Below, piece by piece: positions 12,801 to 23,700 of a stretch of 64,000 nucleotides of DNA. Under the pieces are notes generated by a model. That model had not been told where the DNA came from and made no database searches. It saw only the letters and a program-made list of their open reading frames with translations. Made by a program: the position numbers and the translations under genes. Location of the stretch: the NCBI GenBank assembly GCA_958450325.1, contig OY288243.1, positions 56,876,378 through 56,940,377 of the forward strand, in the 5' to 3' direction. The first letter of the stretch is position 1. Every line of letters begins with the position of its first letter. The DNA comes from Agrostemma githago. Lineage: Eukaryota > Streptophyta > Magnoliopsida > Caryophyllales > Caryophyllaceae.

Positions 12801-13340
12801 AAGTCTAGCCTTGTGCACACTGATCGAATATCCATAACGCCATTTTGATTATTTTATTTATTATCGATATAAATTGGTTTGCAGGTTGGCAAATATTTTT
12901 ATGTTTCTTCGGAAACCCTTTTTATTAATTTGTTTTACGCTAAAGCTTATTTTAATATGCTGTTTTACTGTTTTCCATTTTTACTATTTTTTCTATATTA
13001 GTAATTACTGTTTTAAAATACTGTTATACGGCTGGGAGAACGTTGACGTTGCTCCCCACTGATTGTGGCTGTTATGTTTTAACATGGCAGGTATACGTGT
13101 TTGTTTTCCGGTGGGTGTGGGCTAGCGAGCAGTCTTGGATCGTGCTTGATCTTTTTAATAATTATGTCTTAAGGATTGTATAACCTCTCTGTGGATTGTT
13201 TTAAATTTTAGCCATTTTTATGTATGGCATACGTTTGACTTTACCAATTTAATTTACTAAGACATAGTTACAGCGTGTTATAGTCCCGACTCTACAGTGT
13301 TTCCGCCACTGTACTGCGTTAGAATTTTTAGGGGATTACA
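9818..13340 (+). mobile_element. Solo LTR of the LARD family
   Basis: The 3523-bp segment starts tgtaacaccc, ends ggggattaca, and is flanked by the 5-bp duplication acagc (9813-9817, 13341-13345). Its last 800 bases match, in reverse complement, the start of the LTRs at 20561 and 26964. Shared features include the ctacagtgtttccgccactgta hairpin region, the duplicated tggatacatttgg block and the gctgggagaacgt block. No internal region, primer-binding site or second LTR is present, so it is a solo LTR left by LTR-LTR recombination. It sits in the final codons of the CACTA transposase; the reading frame resumes at 13346 and stops at 13358. Confidence 0.93.
12536..12705 (+). repeat. Internal duplication in solo LTR
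   Basis: Two tandem copies of a block of about 87 bases (gttgaactggatacatttgg ... cttaagctag) start near 12538 and 12625. The same paired arrangement is present in inverse orientation in both LARD LTRs (about 21178-21330, 27580-27735), so it belongs to the ancestral LTR. Confidence 0.7.
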
Positions 13341-13477
13341 ACAGCGAAGATGACTACTAGAGTTGTTGTAGTAGGTTATATTGATCATTGTGTTAATTAT
13401 TTGGTACATTATTTTAATCAAGTTAGATTCTAATTGCTAATTGTTGTTGACATTGTTTAATTTGTTGCAAGGTTAAG

Positions 13478-15088
13478 ATGGCAGGCGGTAGATCGACCAG
13501 GAGACGTGGTGGGGGAAGTAGGTCTGTTCAGACATCCATCACGCAGCAGGAGGAGGAGGAACGGGTCCCCGAAACGGGACCGGAGCAGAATGAGCAGCAA
13601 CAGGGGCAGCAGCAGGAGCTGGAAAAAGACGAGAACGGCCGAGTGAAGCTTGACCCTGGTCGCGCTTGTTAATGTAATCTAACATGTCGATTCTTTTGTA
13701 ACATATTAATTCTTCGACTATATATTTTAAGATTTCATACATATATGTGATTCTCGACTCGGTGCAGGTTTCTGCATGAGGAGGTCACCGGAGGCTGTAC
13801 TAGCAGCTACATGGTCGATAAAGAGCAGGGGTATGCTTGTTGGAGTATGGTGCCGATGGACGTACGGCAGCGGTGGTTCAACAACTTCTGGGTACGTGGA
13901 TTGTTTTTGTTACCGAGTTTTTATTTTACAGTGTAGACTTTGTAAATATTTTTGCTACTAATTAATATTCCGCCTTGATTGTGTAGTTGAAGTTCACTTG
14001 AGATAAAGAGTTAGAAGGAAGGGTGTGGGACCGATATAACGAGACCTGCACACGACGTTTCGCTTGCGTCATGAACAAATGCCACAAGCGGGGGACTGCG
14101 CTCAATGACCTTATAGGTGTAGTTTTTAATAGTACTCAGTTTTAACAATCAATCTAACTCCAATCTTTTACTGTATTAACTAATATATTAGTATCTTCAT
14201 ATTTCAGGGGAAGCGTTGGAGAGGTGGGTTGCGTACCATGATAGCACGGAATTCAAGGTCAGGTCAGAGAGGGCACAGAAAAACAAAATGAAGAACTGTG
14301 AACTTGAGGGGAAGGCAAACCCGACACATCATCAGGGTTCTCAGTCTTCGTACCGTCGTGCCAAGAGGGTATGATTTCTATTAATATCGTACTATTACTT
14401 AAATAATCATAAACTATGTTCGCATAATATATATTCACCTAACGTTCATACTCATTCAATAGCTAGAAGCTGAACTCGGGAGGATGCCAACCGCGCCCGA
14501 GCTGTTCCTAGACATGCACGCGAAGAGCGATGATGAAGGGACGACTCGGTTTATCACGAGCAGAGATCAAGCCATCAGGGTGAGTACTAAATACTTCAAA
14601 TAAATCAACTTTGTCTATACTTTAGGTGGTAGATAACTATCTTTAATGATTTCATCTAATAATAACTTGAACTGAAATCATTTTTGTGTACGCAGGATGC
14701 CTACAAAAATGAGCAAGTGAACCTCGAGACTGCTCCTGATGTTACCGAAGTCAACCCGAATCAAACTTTTTTCAAGGTCGTCTCGGGGTACAAGAAAGGA
14801 AGTGTGTATGGTGTAGGAAATGCACACGGGATGTACTTCACACCTCCCCCACCGCGTCTCGGCACCTCTACACAGATGGAGTACACGCCGTCAGGATCTC
14901 AGCAGCCCGACCCGGAGAAGGAGCAAATGAAGGAACAACTGACACAGCAGCAGGAGCAAATGAAGGAACAACAGGAGCAAATAAAGAAAATGCCGGAACA
15001 GATGGCCATGTTTCAGGCCATGTTTAAGAGATGCAACCAAGGTCGTCCCCCGTCCCCCATCCCCTCCAGACAACAGAGACCCCTTTAA
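13478..15088 (+). pseudogene. En/Spm-type second gene (Transposase_24-like)
   Basis: A six-exon gene can be traced with GT/AG borders: 13478-about 13660, 13768-13891, 13987-14116, 14208-14368, 14463-14579 and 14696-15088. The order FLHEEVTGG, RQRWFNNFW, VWDRYNETC, RWVAYHDS, FLDMHAKSDD and ITSRDQAIRDAYKNE is that of the plant Ptta/En/Spm (Transposase_24) family. These proteins take the place of TNPA in CACTA elements and probably bind the subterminal repeats. The last exon has a Gln/Glu-rich coiled coil (about 14915-15040). Exon 3 carries TGA at 13999-14001 where the family normally has Trp, so the copy is probably dead. The first exon/intron border is uncertain. Confidence 0.83.
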
Positions 15089-15418
15089 CGGGGATGGTGG
15101 TAACTCTGGTGCTTCCGCTAGCTTCACAGTTAGCTGATTGTTTTTTGTTATTTTTGTTGTAACTGGATTTATGGATTATGTATCTTCGAACTAGTTAAGA
15201 TTTATGTACCTTCAAACCGTATGTTAAAACTTTTTTATATGAATGTTTTTTCAGCATAAATGTGTCGAGAGATGAAGTGTTTTGGTTGATTGAGAGTTAA
15301 TGAGGTTGAGGTATTGTGGATGGTCGACAGTTGTGGTTGGTTGAGAGTTGTGGATGTGGTTTATTTTGCAAGTTTTGACTAGACAGCGAACGCATGTTTA
15401 CGGCCATGCAACAACATA

Positions 15419-15803
15419 CATGGCGTCCAATAATGGACGCCATGCAACACGCCAGAGGAAGCTTAAATCGAAGAAAAGTGGCAGATATTCAGGGGATATG
15501 GCGTCTGACAGTGGACGCCAGTTACCCCTGGATGGCGTCCACAGTCGGACGCCAACTTAAAGCAGATGGTGTCTGACTGTGGACGCCATCCAAGGATAAC
15601 TGACATCCACTGTTAGACGCCACACCTGGCGTCCGCAGTCCGACGCCCGTTTTCTTGGCGTCTAACAGTGGACGCCCGGTTTAAAAATGGGAGACCGGTC
15701 GTGGCTTCCACTTTCTGGCGTCTGTTTGCGGACGCCCGTCCCTGTATTGCGTCCACTGACGCAAGCCACCGGGTGGACGCCCGAGGCTGCTTTTTTTGTA
15801 GTG
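15419..15803. repeat. CACTA right terminus and subterminal repeats
   Basis: About nine palindromic modules, GGCGTC(C/T), about six bases, then GGACGCC, are packed between 15419 and 15785, denser than at the left end. The inverted terminal repeat ending ttgtagtg follows. The asymmetry between ends (about six against nine modules) is typical of En/Spm-type subterminal regions. Confidence 0.88.
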
Positions 15804-15806
15804 AAA

Positions 15807-16218
15807 GGACCGAGATATTACTGATAGAGTAAATAAAAATAATGTGGTAGATATATTTGAACATAGCTTAACGTAAATATATATACAAACATAAAACATT
15901 GTAATAAAACCTTCTTAAATAAAAATTGATCGATATAGGCGATAGTACTCCGCGACAAGCGAGTCTAAGGCGATTATGTGAAACCCCAATCGAAACCGAT
16001 TTTGCGATCGATAACAAGATTTAATTCTCTGCATTGGTGCATTAAATTAAAAAACATGTAAGTATTAAACTTTTACACTGTAACCACGAGTCTCTATTTT
16101 GTTTTTGTAAGACTACGTGGTTAATTTTTTGGCCGCTTCTTTGTATGATTTTGTTGCTTTTATTTTTTCCCTGAAGGGATGAATAAACGTAAGCTACCCC
16201 TCTTGCATTAAAAAAATA
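15807..16218. other. AT-rich flank, no feature seen
   Basis: Non-coding sequence between the CACTA right end and the next MITE. I see no ORF with a recognisable domain and no repeat with defined ends. Confidence 0.6.
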
Positions 16219-16504
16219 CTCTCTTGAGTTTGATCTTTTTCTCTCTTTCCATTTAAGTAAAGTTACAACTTTTCTTATATTACACCAACATTAACATCTT
16301 ACCCTTACAACTTTTCTTATATTACACAAATTACCCATCATTAATTAATATAATATGAGTATTCATTTTTCCTACTTTTTCAATTCAGCTTTTCTCATTT
16401 AATTAATATTTTCAATCCACCAATCACTTTTATTAATACTATATACTCCCTCCATAATTTTTACCCAAAAACCAAACGTGTCAATGATAGTAACTCGGAG
16501 AGAG
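16219..16504. mobile_element. Stowaway-type MITE
   Basis: The left end ctctcttgagtt and right end aactcggagagag form an imperfect inverted repeat flanked on both sides by TA (16217-16218, 16505-16506). The interior begins with a ttctctctttcc stretch like that just inside the mariner-like element at 1051. This suggests it is a deletion relative of that family. It is 286 bp and non-coding. Confidence 0.75.
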
Positions 16505-16608
16505 TATTTGTTACAGAAAATACCTCTTGGTGAGTTGGAGGATTTGTAAGCCCATTGAACCACCAATGAAGTTAGACTTATCTTCATGTTTGGATAATGA
16601 GTGTTACC

Positions 16609-17256
16609 TAGACCTGTCGAACGGGTCAAGCGGTCGGGTTTTCGGTTCGGTCATTTCGGGTTCGGGTAAAATGCGAGTTGTATTTCGGGTTTGAAAAATA
16701 CGGATTTTATACGGGACAGGTTTATACGGGTTTTGGGTCAAATACGTGTTATTAACGCACTTTAAAAACATTAATTTTCTTTACTTTTTTTTTTTATCAT
16801 AAATACAATTTTATTCTTAATTTTCTTAATCATCTAATTTAATATATGATATTATTGAGAATAAACATGTTTTATTTAATATATTTTTAATATACATTGG
16901 TGTTTTATTTCTATAGGAAGTACAGATATATATGAAGAACTTTGACTCGATTTATTGATTTTTTTCTGATTATAATAATCATGTGATAAAAATATGATTT
17001 TAAAGATATATATATATATAAATATTACTCTATATTTCTTAAAAAGTTTTTTAAAAAAATTGTGTTTTTGAGAAACTTTAGTGTATGATAGCAATATTTT
17101 TTTAATTTATCTATTTTCGGGCGGGTAACGGGTTCGGACGGGTTTTGACCCAAAATATTCGTATTATTATCGGGTCGGGTCACTTTCGGGTTTCGGTCAT
17201 TTTCGAGCGGGTTTTTTTCGGGCGATTTTGGGCCGGGTCAGTTTTTAACAGGTCTA
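16609..17256. mobile_element. hAT-type MITE, 648 bp
   Basis: The ends are tagacctgt and acaggtcta, with an exact 8-bp duplication gtgttacc outside (16601-16608, 17257-17264). The 8-bp duplication and T-A termini fit the hAT superfamily. Both ends are rich in cgggt/cgggtttcggg repeats, and the middle is AT-rich and non-coding. A related end fragment lies at about 755-812. Confidence 0.88.
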
Positions 17257-17519
17257 GTGTTACCCAATGGTATAAGGTAAAAATGAACATTTGTTTAACT
17301 AGTGAGTAAATATGAACTTGTATGTTAGGTTATAAGGATTCACATAAGGTCAATCCTTAAGTTGATTTGCATTATGGAGGATAGTGGGAGTTATATATCC
17401 TTCTATTTAGTTTTTGTACCACTTTTTTTAGAACATTTGTTGCATCACTTTAAGTATGGGGAGCTATCACTTTTAATGAGTAAAATTTTTCGTCAAGTAA
17501 TAAAAAAATAGATTGTTAT

Positions 17520-18199
17520 TGTTCCGGGTATGGAAACAATTAAACCCGACTTTAGGTTCGGGTCTTAACGAGTGCAATTGATGCTCAAAACGGTCAATGC
17601 TAGTCTTCCTTCGATCTCCCCTTCTCCTCACTCCGATTGATCGGACCTTCCCGGCGAAGACGGTCAGTCCCTGCACAATGAACGCACAGGGCCCCGGAGG
17701 TGTCCGGGGGAACCCTCTCCGATGCCTAAGTCAGTCCGTGAATAGCCTTTAGGAACCTAGCTCGTGAGGAACTAGGTGGCGGTTATAGAGTGAGAGTTTA
17801 GAGAGAGAAATTCCCACCCCTTTCTTGTGGGAAATGGAAGAATATTTATACCTTCCCATAAGAGAGAGGGAAGAGAGGGAGAAAGGGAGGATGGGTGGAT
17901 GAGAGGGTGACAAGTGGCTTCACCTCATCCACCCATTCCCTATTACCTTAGGCGAAATGATGGGAGGGCCCTCGGTTTCCCCTGACCCTGCTGGGGTGTG
18001 AACACCTCGGGGACCAGAGAGCAGAGGGGTCTTGGTCACCCTGTCTGGCGGGCGGTGCTACCCTGCTGGGCAGGTGGATGCCTTGGAGCAATGGCTCTTT
18101 GCTTAATGGCCTGCCGGGCAGGCTCTTCTTCACTCCTAGGTTGGGCCATCCTGGGACCCAAATGGCGGGCGACCCATTGCAGGCTACCGACCCCTATCA
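17520..18199 (-). repeat. Tat element 3' LTR
   Basis: On the plus strand it reads tgttccggg ... cccctatca. It matches 46838-47490 except for small indels, including about 30 extra bases near 17915-17950. TATAAATA (minus) at about 17848 marks the promoter in this copy. Short ORFs inside it are not genes. Confidence 0.93.
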
Positions 18200-18463
18200 A
18201 TTGGCCCTCGCCGGCTAGGGGGAAGCAGGGCTCCCCTTGGCAGGCGATCTCTAGGATGGGAGGTTGAATCCTTAGCATTTAATGCGCTGCGTGTTCCCGA
18301 GGAAAGAAACTCAACTGCATTGGGCATGCAAAGAGTTGGAATGTTCTTGGCTCATGATTACCTCTCTTGCAAAGAGGATTTTTGGGCACCGTGTCCTTTC
18401 AGTGATTGGCTCTTCTTTTTACTGAAGTGGTTGGGGTGCCATAAATGGTGGGTCTTGCCTTTG

Positions 18464-18470
18464 TATAAAT
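18464..18470 (+). promoter_or_regulatory. TATA box of antisense gene A
   Basis: TATAAAT lies 64 bases before the ATG of antisense gene A. A pyrimidine-rich leader (ctcaattcttcttctagcct) starts about 35 bases downstream, as in a plant core promoter. It points opposite to gag-pol and lies outside the LTR. Confidence 0.55.
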
Positions 18471-18533
18471 TCTGGTCTCCACCATTTTCACGTTCCATCC
18501 TCAATTCTTCTTCTAGCCTCTTTTCGAAAAACA

Positions 18534-19095
18534 ATGTCTTGGATTAAGAAGACAGTTCTTCGCTATGGAGTTCGTGTGGGTACTTTTTGTTTCAAAGGGT
18601 TCTGGAGGTTAAGATATCCAAGGGCGGATTTTCTGGCCCTGCGTCACAGCAGGCGACTTCAGCTTCGCTCTTCTCGGAATGCCAGGAGGAGAGCTGTTAG
18701 AAGGAGAGCTGCTAGGGTAGGCAAGCGTCCTATCCAATCCTCATCCCCACCTGGGCCCATGATTAAGCGCTGCTCTGGCTATTTTGATCGGGGGTGCCAT
18801 ACGTGCTTCCTCTGGCTACACCCAGAGCAGTTCCTTCCTAACTGCCTTGAGTTTAACTCTTTTCCTGAGTCGGGCCCTTCTTCTCCTGCGAAGAAGGTGG
18901 GTTGTGGTTCCTGCGATGATGTCAGGACGGTTCCTTACGGCAGGGACTGGGACATCAGTAGCCGCGATTTCGGGGATAGTGAAGGTCAAGGCTACTCCTC
19001 CGGCGGTGGCGAGGATGACTTCCCTACTGACCCTTTCGAGGACTCTGATGATTGGGACTGGGGGTCAGCTCTGGATGACTACAGCCCAAGGAATT
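18534..19095 (+). CDS. Tat antisense gene A, split by insertion
   Basis: An antisense accessory ORF of the Tat element. The first 187 codons are here. The Athila-like insertion at 19096-36986 falls within a codon, and the frame resumes at 36992 and stops at 37012-37014, giving about 195 residues in the original. The protein is strongly bipolar in charge: residues about 38-65 are Arg-rich (RRLQLRSSRNARRRAVRRR) and the C-terminal third is Asp/Glu/Ser/Gly-rich with DSDDWDWGS. A TATA box precedes it, and a 3'-UTR-like stretch follows at 37015-37140. I recognise no domain; the basic part could bind nucleic acid. Extra ORFs, often antisense, are known in the Tat lineage, but I cannot match this one. 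Confidence 0.7.
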
Positions 19096-19394
19096 TGATG
19101 GGAGGGATTTGTCGTGGATCCCGCCACCAAATAAAAACCAACTATTCCTAACTGGGTAGATAGGGCAAGTCGGGTCGAATCCACAGGGACGGGAGGTCGG
19201 ACTAAGGTATGCTACGGTCTAGGACTAGGTTCGAGACGAGCTAATATAAGGAGGGGGAGACTAGGACTAAGCTAGGTCTAAAGCAAGAAAACAATCAAAG
19301 GAAACGGGCTAGGATTAGGTCGGGGTCAAAGGGGTAACAGAATGGTCGAGGAAGAGCTAGAGTGAAGGAGGTAGTAGGGTAATCTAGGTATAGT

Positions 19395-19561
19395 CCGGGC
19401 TCTCGCAACTTAGACTCTCCTAGAGGTTCCACCTAAAACCCACCTTGGCGACACAAACGACAAACGGGGTTACTAGCGTGATATCGGGGCCTAGGTCGCA
19501 TCCGGGCTCTCGCAACTTAGACCGACCTAGGGGTCGTCCTCACCGGGCTCTCGCAACTTAG
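19395..19561 (+). repeat. Triplicated 19-bp motif in LTR
   Basis: The motif ccgggctctcgcaacttag occurs three times (about 19395, 19502, 19542). It recurs at the equivalent positions of the other LTR (about 35683, 35789, 35830). Confidence 0.85.
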
Positions 19562-20171
19562 TGAGGGAACCAAACCCACGAGCAAACTATCACCCACAAG
19601 AGAAAGTCAAGAAAAACAAGCATATGCATACAAGTCATTCAAGCATTTCAACAAACATGTACCATGCATCAAATCAAGAGGAAACCCAAATCTTCCACCA
19701 ACATCTCCAACAATCCCTTAATAATCCAATTAACACCCTAATCACCTTACTAACCCTAGCAAGATACTACTCTAACATATCTATACTAAAACTAACACTA
19801 AGAAGAGAAATCCAATCAAACAACCAAACTAGCATAATGAAACTAACAAGAACTATGAACTATGAGCAATCCACACAACAAAGATTCAAACTTTAATGAA
19901 AGAACAAGATTAAGAGAAAGGAAAAGAAGATTATACCTACTAACAAGATGAATGGAAGAAGGAAACTTGCATAAATGAGAAAAACCCAAAACAAACATCC
20001 AAGTTTGTCAAGCTTGGTGGAGATCTTGAAGAATTCCCAAATTACAAGCATATTACTAAGATTAACGATAAACTAAGGACTAATCTACACTAATCTAAGC
20101 TAATCTAACCTAAAATAGTCTAGGGTTTAGTGGGAAGTGAAGAACATAAGCTTATATTACAAGAGGAAGGG

Positions 20172-20179
20172 TATATATA
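20172..20179 (-). promoter_or_regulatory. TATA box of Athila-like LTR (3' copy)
   Basis: TATATATA on the minus strand. The same site in the 5' LTR is at 36459-36466. It lies about 800 bases from the U3 end (30965 side, discounting the LARD), a normal position for an LTR promoter. Confidence 0.6.
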
Positions 20180-20233
20180 GGGTTCCAAGTGGAAAGGAGA
20201 TGAAACAATGAAGCGCGGGCCTGTAACTGGGCC

Positions 20234-20380
20234 ATCCCGTCCGGGATGAGGTGTTCCCGGTCGGGATGAGGTGGTCCCGGACGGGATGGAACCCTTCCCG
20301 GTCGGGAAGGCCTCAAAACAGCAGCTTCTCTTTTGTGCACTTCATCCCGGACGGGTTGAGGTCATACCCGTCGGGGATGA
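20234..20380. repeat. Palindromic CCCGGTCGGGA-type cluster in LTR
   Basis: Six or so short palindromes of the forms tcccgtccggga, cccggtcggga and cccggacggga follow one another in 150 bases. The same motif family forms a second cluster in the element's internal region at 33475-33645. Confidence 0.85.
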
Positions 20381-20586
20381 GTCTTGTAGGCCTCCAATAT
20401 GATCCTTTTGGTCCCTCCTTGCTTCACATGGACTTCTCATCGATTCTCGGGACTCGGGATCGGGTCTCGGAGGCTCGGTATTGGGTCCCAAGGTCTCGGG
20501 GTCGAATCCAAGGCATCGAGTGATCGTTCCTTCACTTCATTGGCTCCGAAAAGTGTATGTTGTAATCCCCTAGAAAATCTAACGCA

Positions 20587-20608
20587 ATACAGTGGCGGAA
20601 ACACTGTA
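20587..20608. repeat. Conserved hairpin near LTR 3' end
   Basis: TACAGTG and CACTGTA arms enclose the loop gcggaaa just inside the LTR edge next to the primer-binding side. The structure recurs in the other LARD LTR (about 26990-27012) and in the solo LTR (about 13295-13315). Confidence 0.7.
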
Positions 20609-22539
20609 GAGTTGGGATTAAAACACACTGACAAACTATATCTTATTAAAAGAAATGGTAAGTCAATACAAAGGCCACTTTTTACAAAAGGGCTAAATAG
20701 AAAATTCTCCAAATGGGTTATACAAATCCGTAAATTTCATGAATAGAGAAAGAGTAGGATCCACGCTACTCGCTAGCTCACACCCAAAACCTAGCAGCAA
20801 ATACCTGTCATGTTATAAACATAACAGCCACGTCAGTGGGGAGTAACTCGGACGTTCTCCCAGCCATATTATATCATATGGAAAAATAATAGTATTATTA
20901 TATCAAAATACTTAAAATGAGAAAACATTAAAACGATATAATAAAAATAAGTTTTCAGCGAAACTTAAAGCATTTGTAAACCTGCAAGTCACTATCAATC
21001 GATAATAATAAATATTCAAAAATGGCGTTATGGAAATTTGATCGGTGTGCACAAGGCTAGACTTTCACTAGGATAATACTAAAAACTAGCTTTGAGAACT
21101 GTAGACTTAACTCATAACAGAATCCAGTCTCTAACTAGGCAACTCAACTATAACAGGACTGCGTGCAGCGAGGTCCTGGCTTAAGTAATGTACACCCCTC
21201 CTGGACACCAACCGTAATCCAGTTCAACCCGACGGCGACTTACACGATGCGATATCTAAGTTTAAGGTCAAAATATACACACTCCTGAACACAAACCATG
21301 CTCAGTTCAACGACCAATGTGTCTCAACATAGACACACCAGCTTTATAGTTGATGGCAAAAACGTACATCCCAGACTATATTACTCTAACCCCACACTTC
21401 TCTTTATTTCATAACTCCAAAACAAGCCATTATCGATATTCAAAAGATATAATCAATATAAATAATATGGGTAAAAGAAATAACCATTTAATATTAAAAG
21501 GGAAACTTTCTATAAATAGGAACTTACTAATTTTAGAAACTTACTTAAAATAGAAATATTGTTATAGAAAATACGTAAGTTATTAAAATAAGTGAAATGT
21601 ATAAAAGTAGCATTTCTAACGAAATTAACATTTTATTATTATCGTCGTTATCGTAACTTTAATATATTTCTAAATTCGTTACTCAAAATATAAATAAAAT
21701 ATAATAAGTCAATACATAGTATTTTATAAATAATCAAGAAATCGAGTTAAAACTATAGATTTTAGAAAAGAGGTGTTTTAAGAAAAACGATATCAAAATT
21801 AATTGAGTCAACGAGTTTTATGAGATTTACAAAGGTTTCAAGTTATTTTTAATAAATAGCTTTTATTAATAAATAATACGGATTTTAATAAAAATAAGAA
21901 ATCGTAAACAAATGAGAAATTATTAGGGAAAAATAGTCTCGAATAAAAATGTATTTAAAACAAAATCGACTATTTTCTCATTTATTAGTAAAAATCGTAA
22001 AACGGAAATTAATTTATTAAACAAGTATACAAATCTCGATTATAATATAAAAATATGATTTTGAGTTAAAATTATAAATAGACGAAATATGACAAAAATA
22101 TGAAATCGATATTATTTAGTTACTAGTGTCACGATAACCAACAAAATATTATAACGATCATAATTTATAAAGTTATTAACGATTTATAAAACGATATCGA
22201 AAGTTATAAAAATATAGAAAGGCATACGATTTAAAATTAATATAATTAGCAATAATATATAGCTAAAATAGAAAACCGAAGTTAAAATATTTACTACATA
22301 CTACTACTCAAACATACGATATGAAATCGAGTAACGTCCTAAAGTTACCTTGAGTCAAAAATTCGAATCGATCTCGTACTTGCCTACTAGCATAGTCCGA
22401 GCTCCAAATCTTCAATAGCACGCCTTAACTTTCGTGTCGTGAATCGATAGCCTTCCAAGTACGCTCCACTAAGGAATTCGAGACATAAAGAAACAGAAAT
22501 AACGAAATCGGAATAAGGAATGTTTCAAAATGAATAAAG

Positions 22540-23700
22540 ATGTCACGGAACGACAAGGGAAAGTAACTGAAAGAAGATCGATGAAACAATACAAAACCGA
22601 GGGAAGATGAAAGAAGTTGGACAATAGAAATGAGATGATGAAGGAGCAGCACTAAGGAGATCAACAAATGAGAATGAAAACACGGAATATAAGAGGGGAA
22701 AAGAAGAAGGGAGGCAAATCGAGAAGACAAAAGAAAATAGCAGAATCGACAAGAACAAAGCAAACCACCAGCAGCAGCGTAAAACCGTACAAACACAGTG
22801 ACGTAAACAACGAGAATCTAATGTGCAGCAGCAGAGGAGAGGACGGAACAGCAGAAGAAAACGCAACAGCAGAAGACACGCAAACCGGGGACGAACGAAA
22901 CCAACCAAGAGAATACAATCGAACGGAGAAAAACTGAAGGATGAAGAGCAGCAGGAGGCAATAGCAGCAGCAGAACGCAGCGACACAAACCAACACAAAA
23001 GATGAAAAAGAAAAGAAGAAGAAAAAAAACAGCAGCAGGCAGCCGTAAGAACAGACCAGCAATATAGGCAACAAAATGAAAGAGCAGCAGGAACAACCCA
23101 CACGGACATCAATAATTGAACCGAAACAAAACAGCAACAACAGACCATCAGCAGGAAGACGTAGCAGCAACAAAACGTACAGGAAGAAGAACGAAAAAGA
23201 AGAAGAAGGGGAAAGGAGTTACCCTTCAGAATACGATAAAGGAAACTGAAGGAATAAACGCAACCGGAATCAAGACCAACCGGACAGCAGCAGCGCATCA
23301 CAGCAGCGATCAGCAGTCAAGAGGAAAAAGCGGAGGAAAAGAAGAAAGGAAAGAAGAGCATCAGACCCAACACAAAACAACGAACAACAGTGGACAGCAA
23401 CTCACGGAATAGCAGCAAAATGCAGCCACAAATCGCAGTAAAAGAATAAGTAAAAAAAAAGACGAAAATTACCATCACGGGGACAAGCGTAGAGGACGGA
23501 ACACAGGCAGCAAAAACAGTAGCATCAGCAGAGAGGGCAAAACGATGGGAGGAACAAGGGAAAAGGAGATGAATCAGATTGCTGAAGGTGAAGAAGAAGG
23601 AAAATGAGAGAGGAGGACGAAGACGTAGAAGGCGGGTGTGTGAATGTGAAAAGAAAGAAAAACAAAGGGGGATGAATGAAGACAAGGTGAAGCGGTGGGA
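22540..23700 (+). repeat. 1.1-kb purine-rich tract in LARD LTR
   Basis: The plus strand is strongly purine-rich with many agcagcag and gaagaag runs; the sense (minus) strand is therefore pyrimidine-rich. TATTTAT on the minus strand near 23701 could be the promoter, which would make this tract the start of the transcript leader. The matching tract in the other LTR is about 28944-30100. The solo LTR at 9818 lacks most of it, which explains its shorter length. Confidence 0.7.

Larger units (their letters stand above)
4922..15803 (+). mobile_element. CACTA (En/Spm) DNA transposon
   Basis: The ends read cactacaagaaaatc... and ...ttttttgtagtg. The 32-bp terminal inverted repeats (4922-4953, 15772-15803) differ at only about two positions. 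The 3-bp target duplication is aaa (4919-4921, 15804-15806). Arrays of palindromic subterminal repeats flank a TNP2-type transposase (6248 onward) and a second En/Spm-type gene (13478-15088), both on the plus strand. The element is 10.9 kb as it stands and about 7.4 kb without the solo LTR at 9818-13340. Both genes have lesions, so it is non-autonomous now, although its ends are intact. Confidence 0.96.

Noticed and set aside
15419..15785. Regularly spaced palindromes that superficially resemble a CRISPR array
   Set aside because: Spacing and sequence vary, the units are inverted pairs, they sit at a CACTA end, and the DNA is plant nuclear.
19561..19896. 111-codon ORF conserved at 35848-36183
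   Set aside because: Its conservation is explained by LTR duplication; it lies in the LTR and has no recognisable domain.
22543..23301. 252-codon minus-strand ORF, repeated at 28947-29705, with companions of 170 and 92 codons
   Set aside because: Composed almost wholly of Cys, Phe, Leu and Ser from a pyrimidine-rich strand. The two copies are just the two LTRs, and several overlapping frames are equally open.
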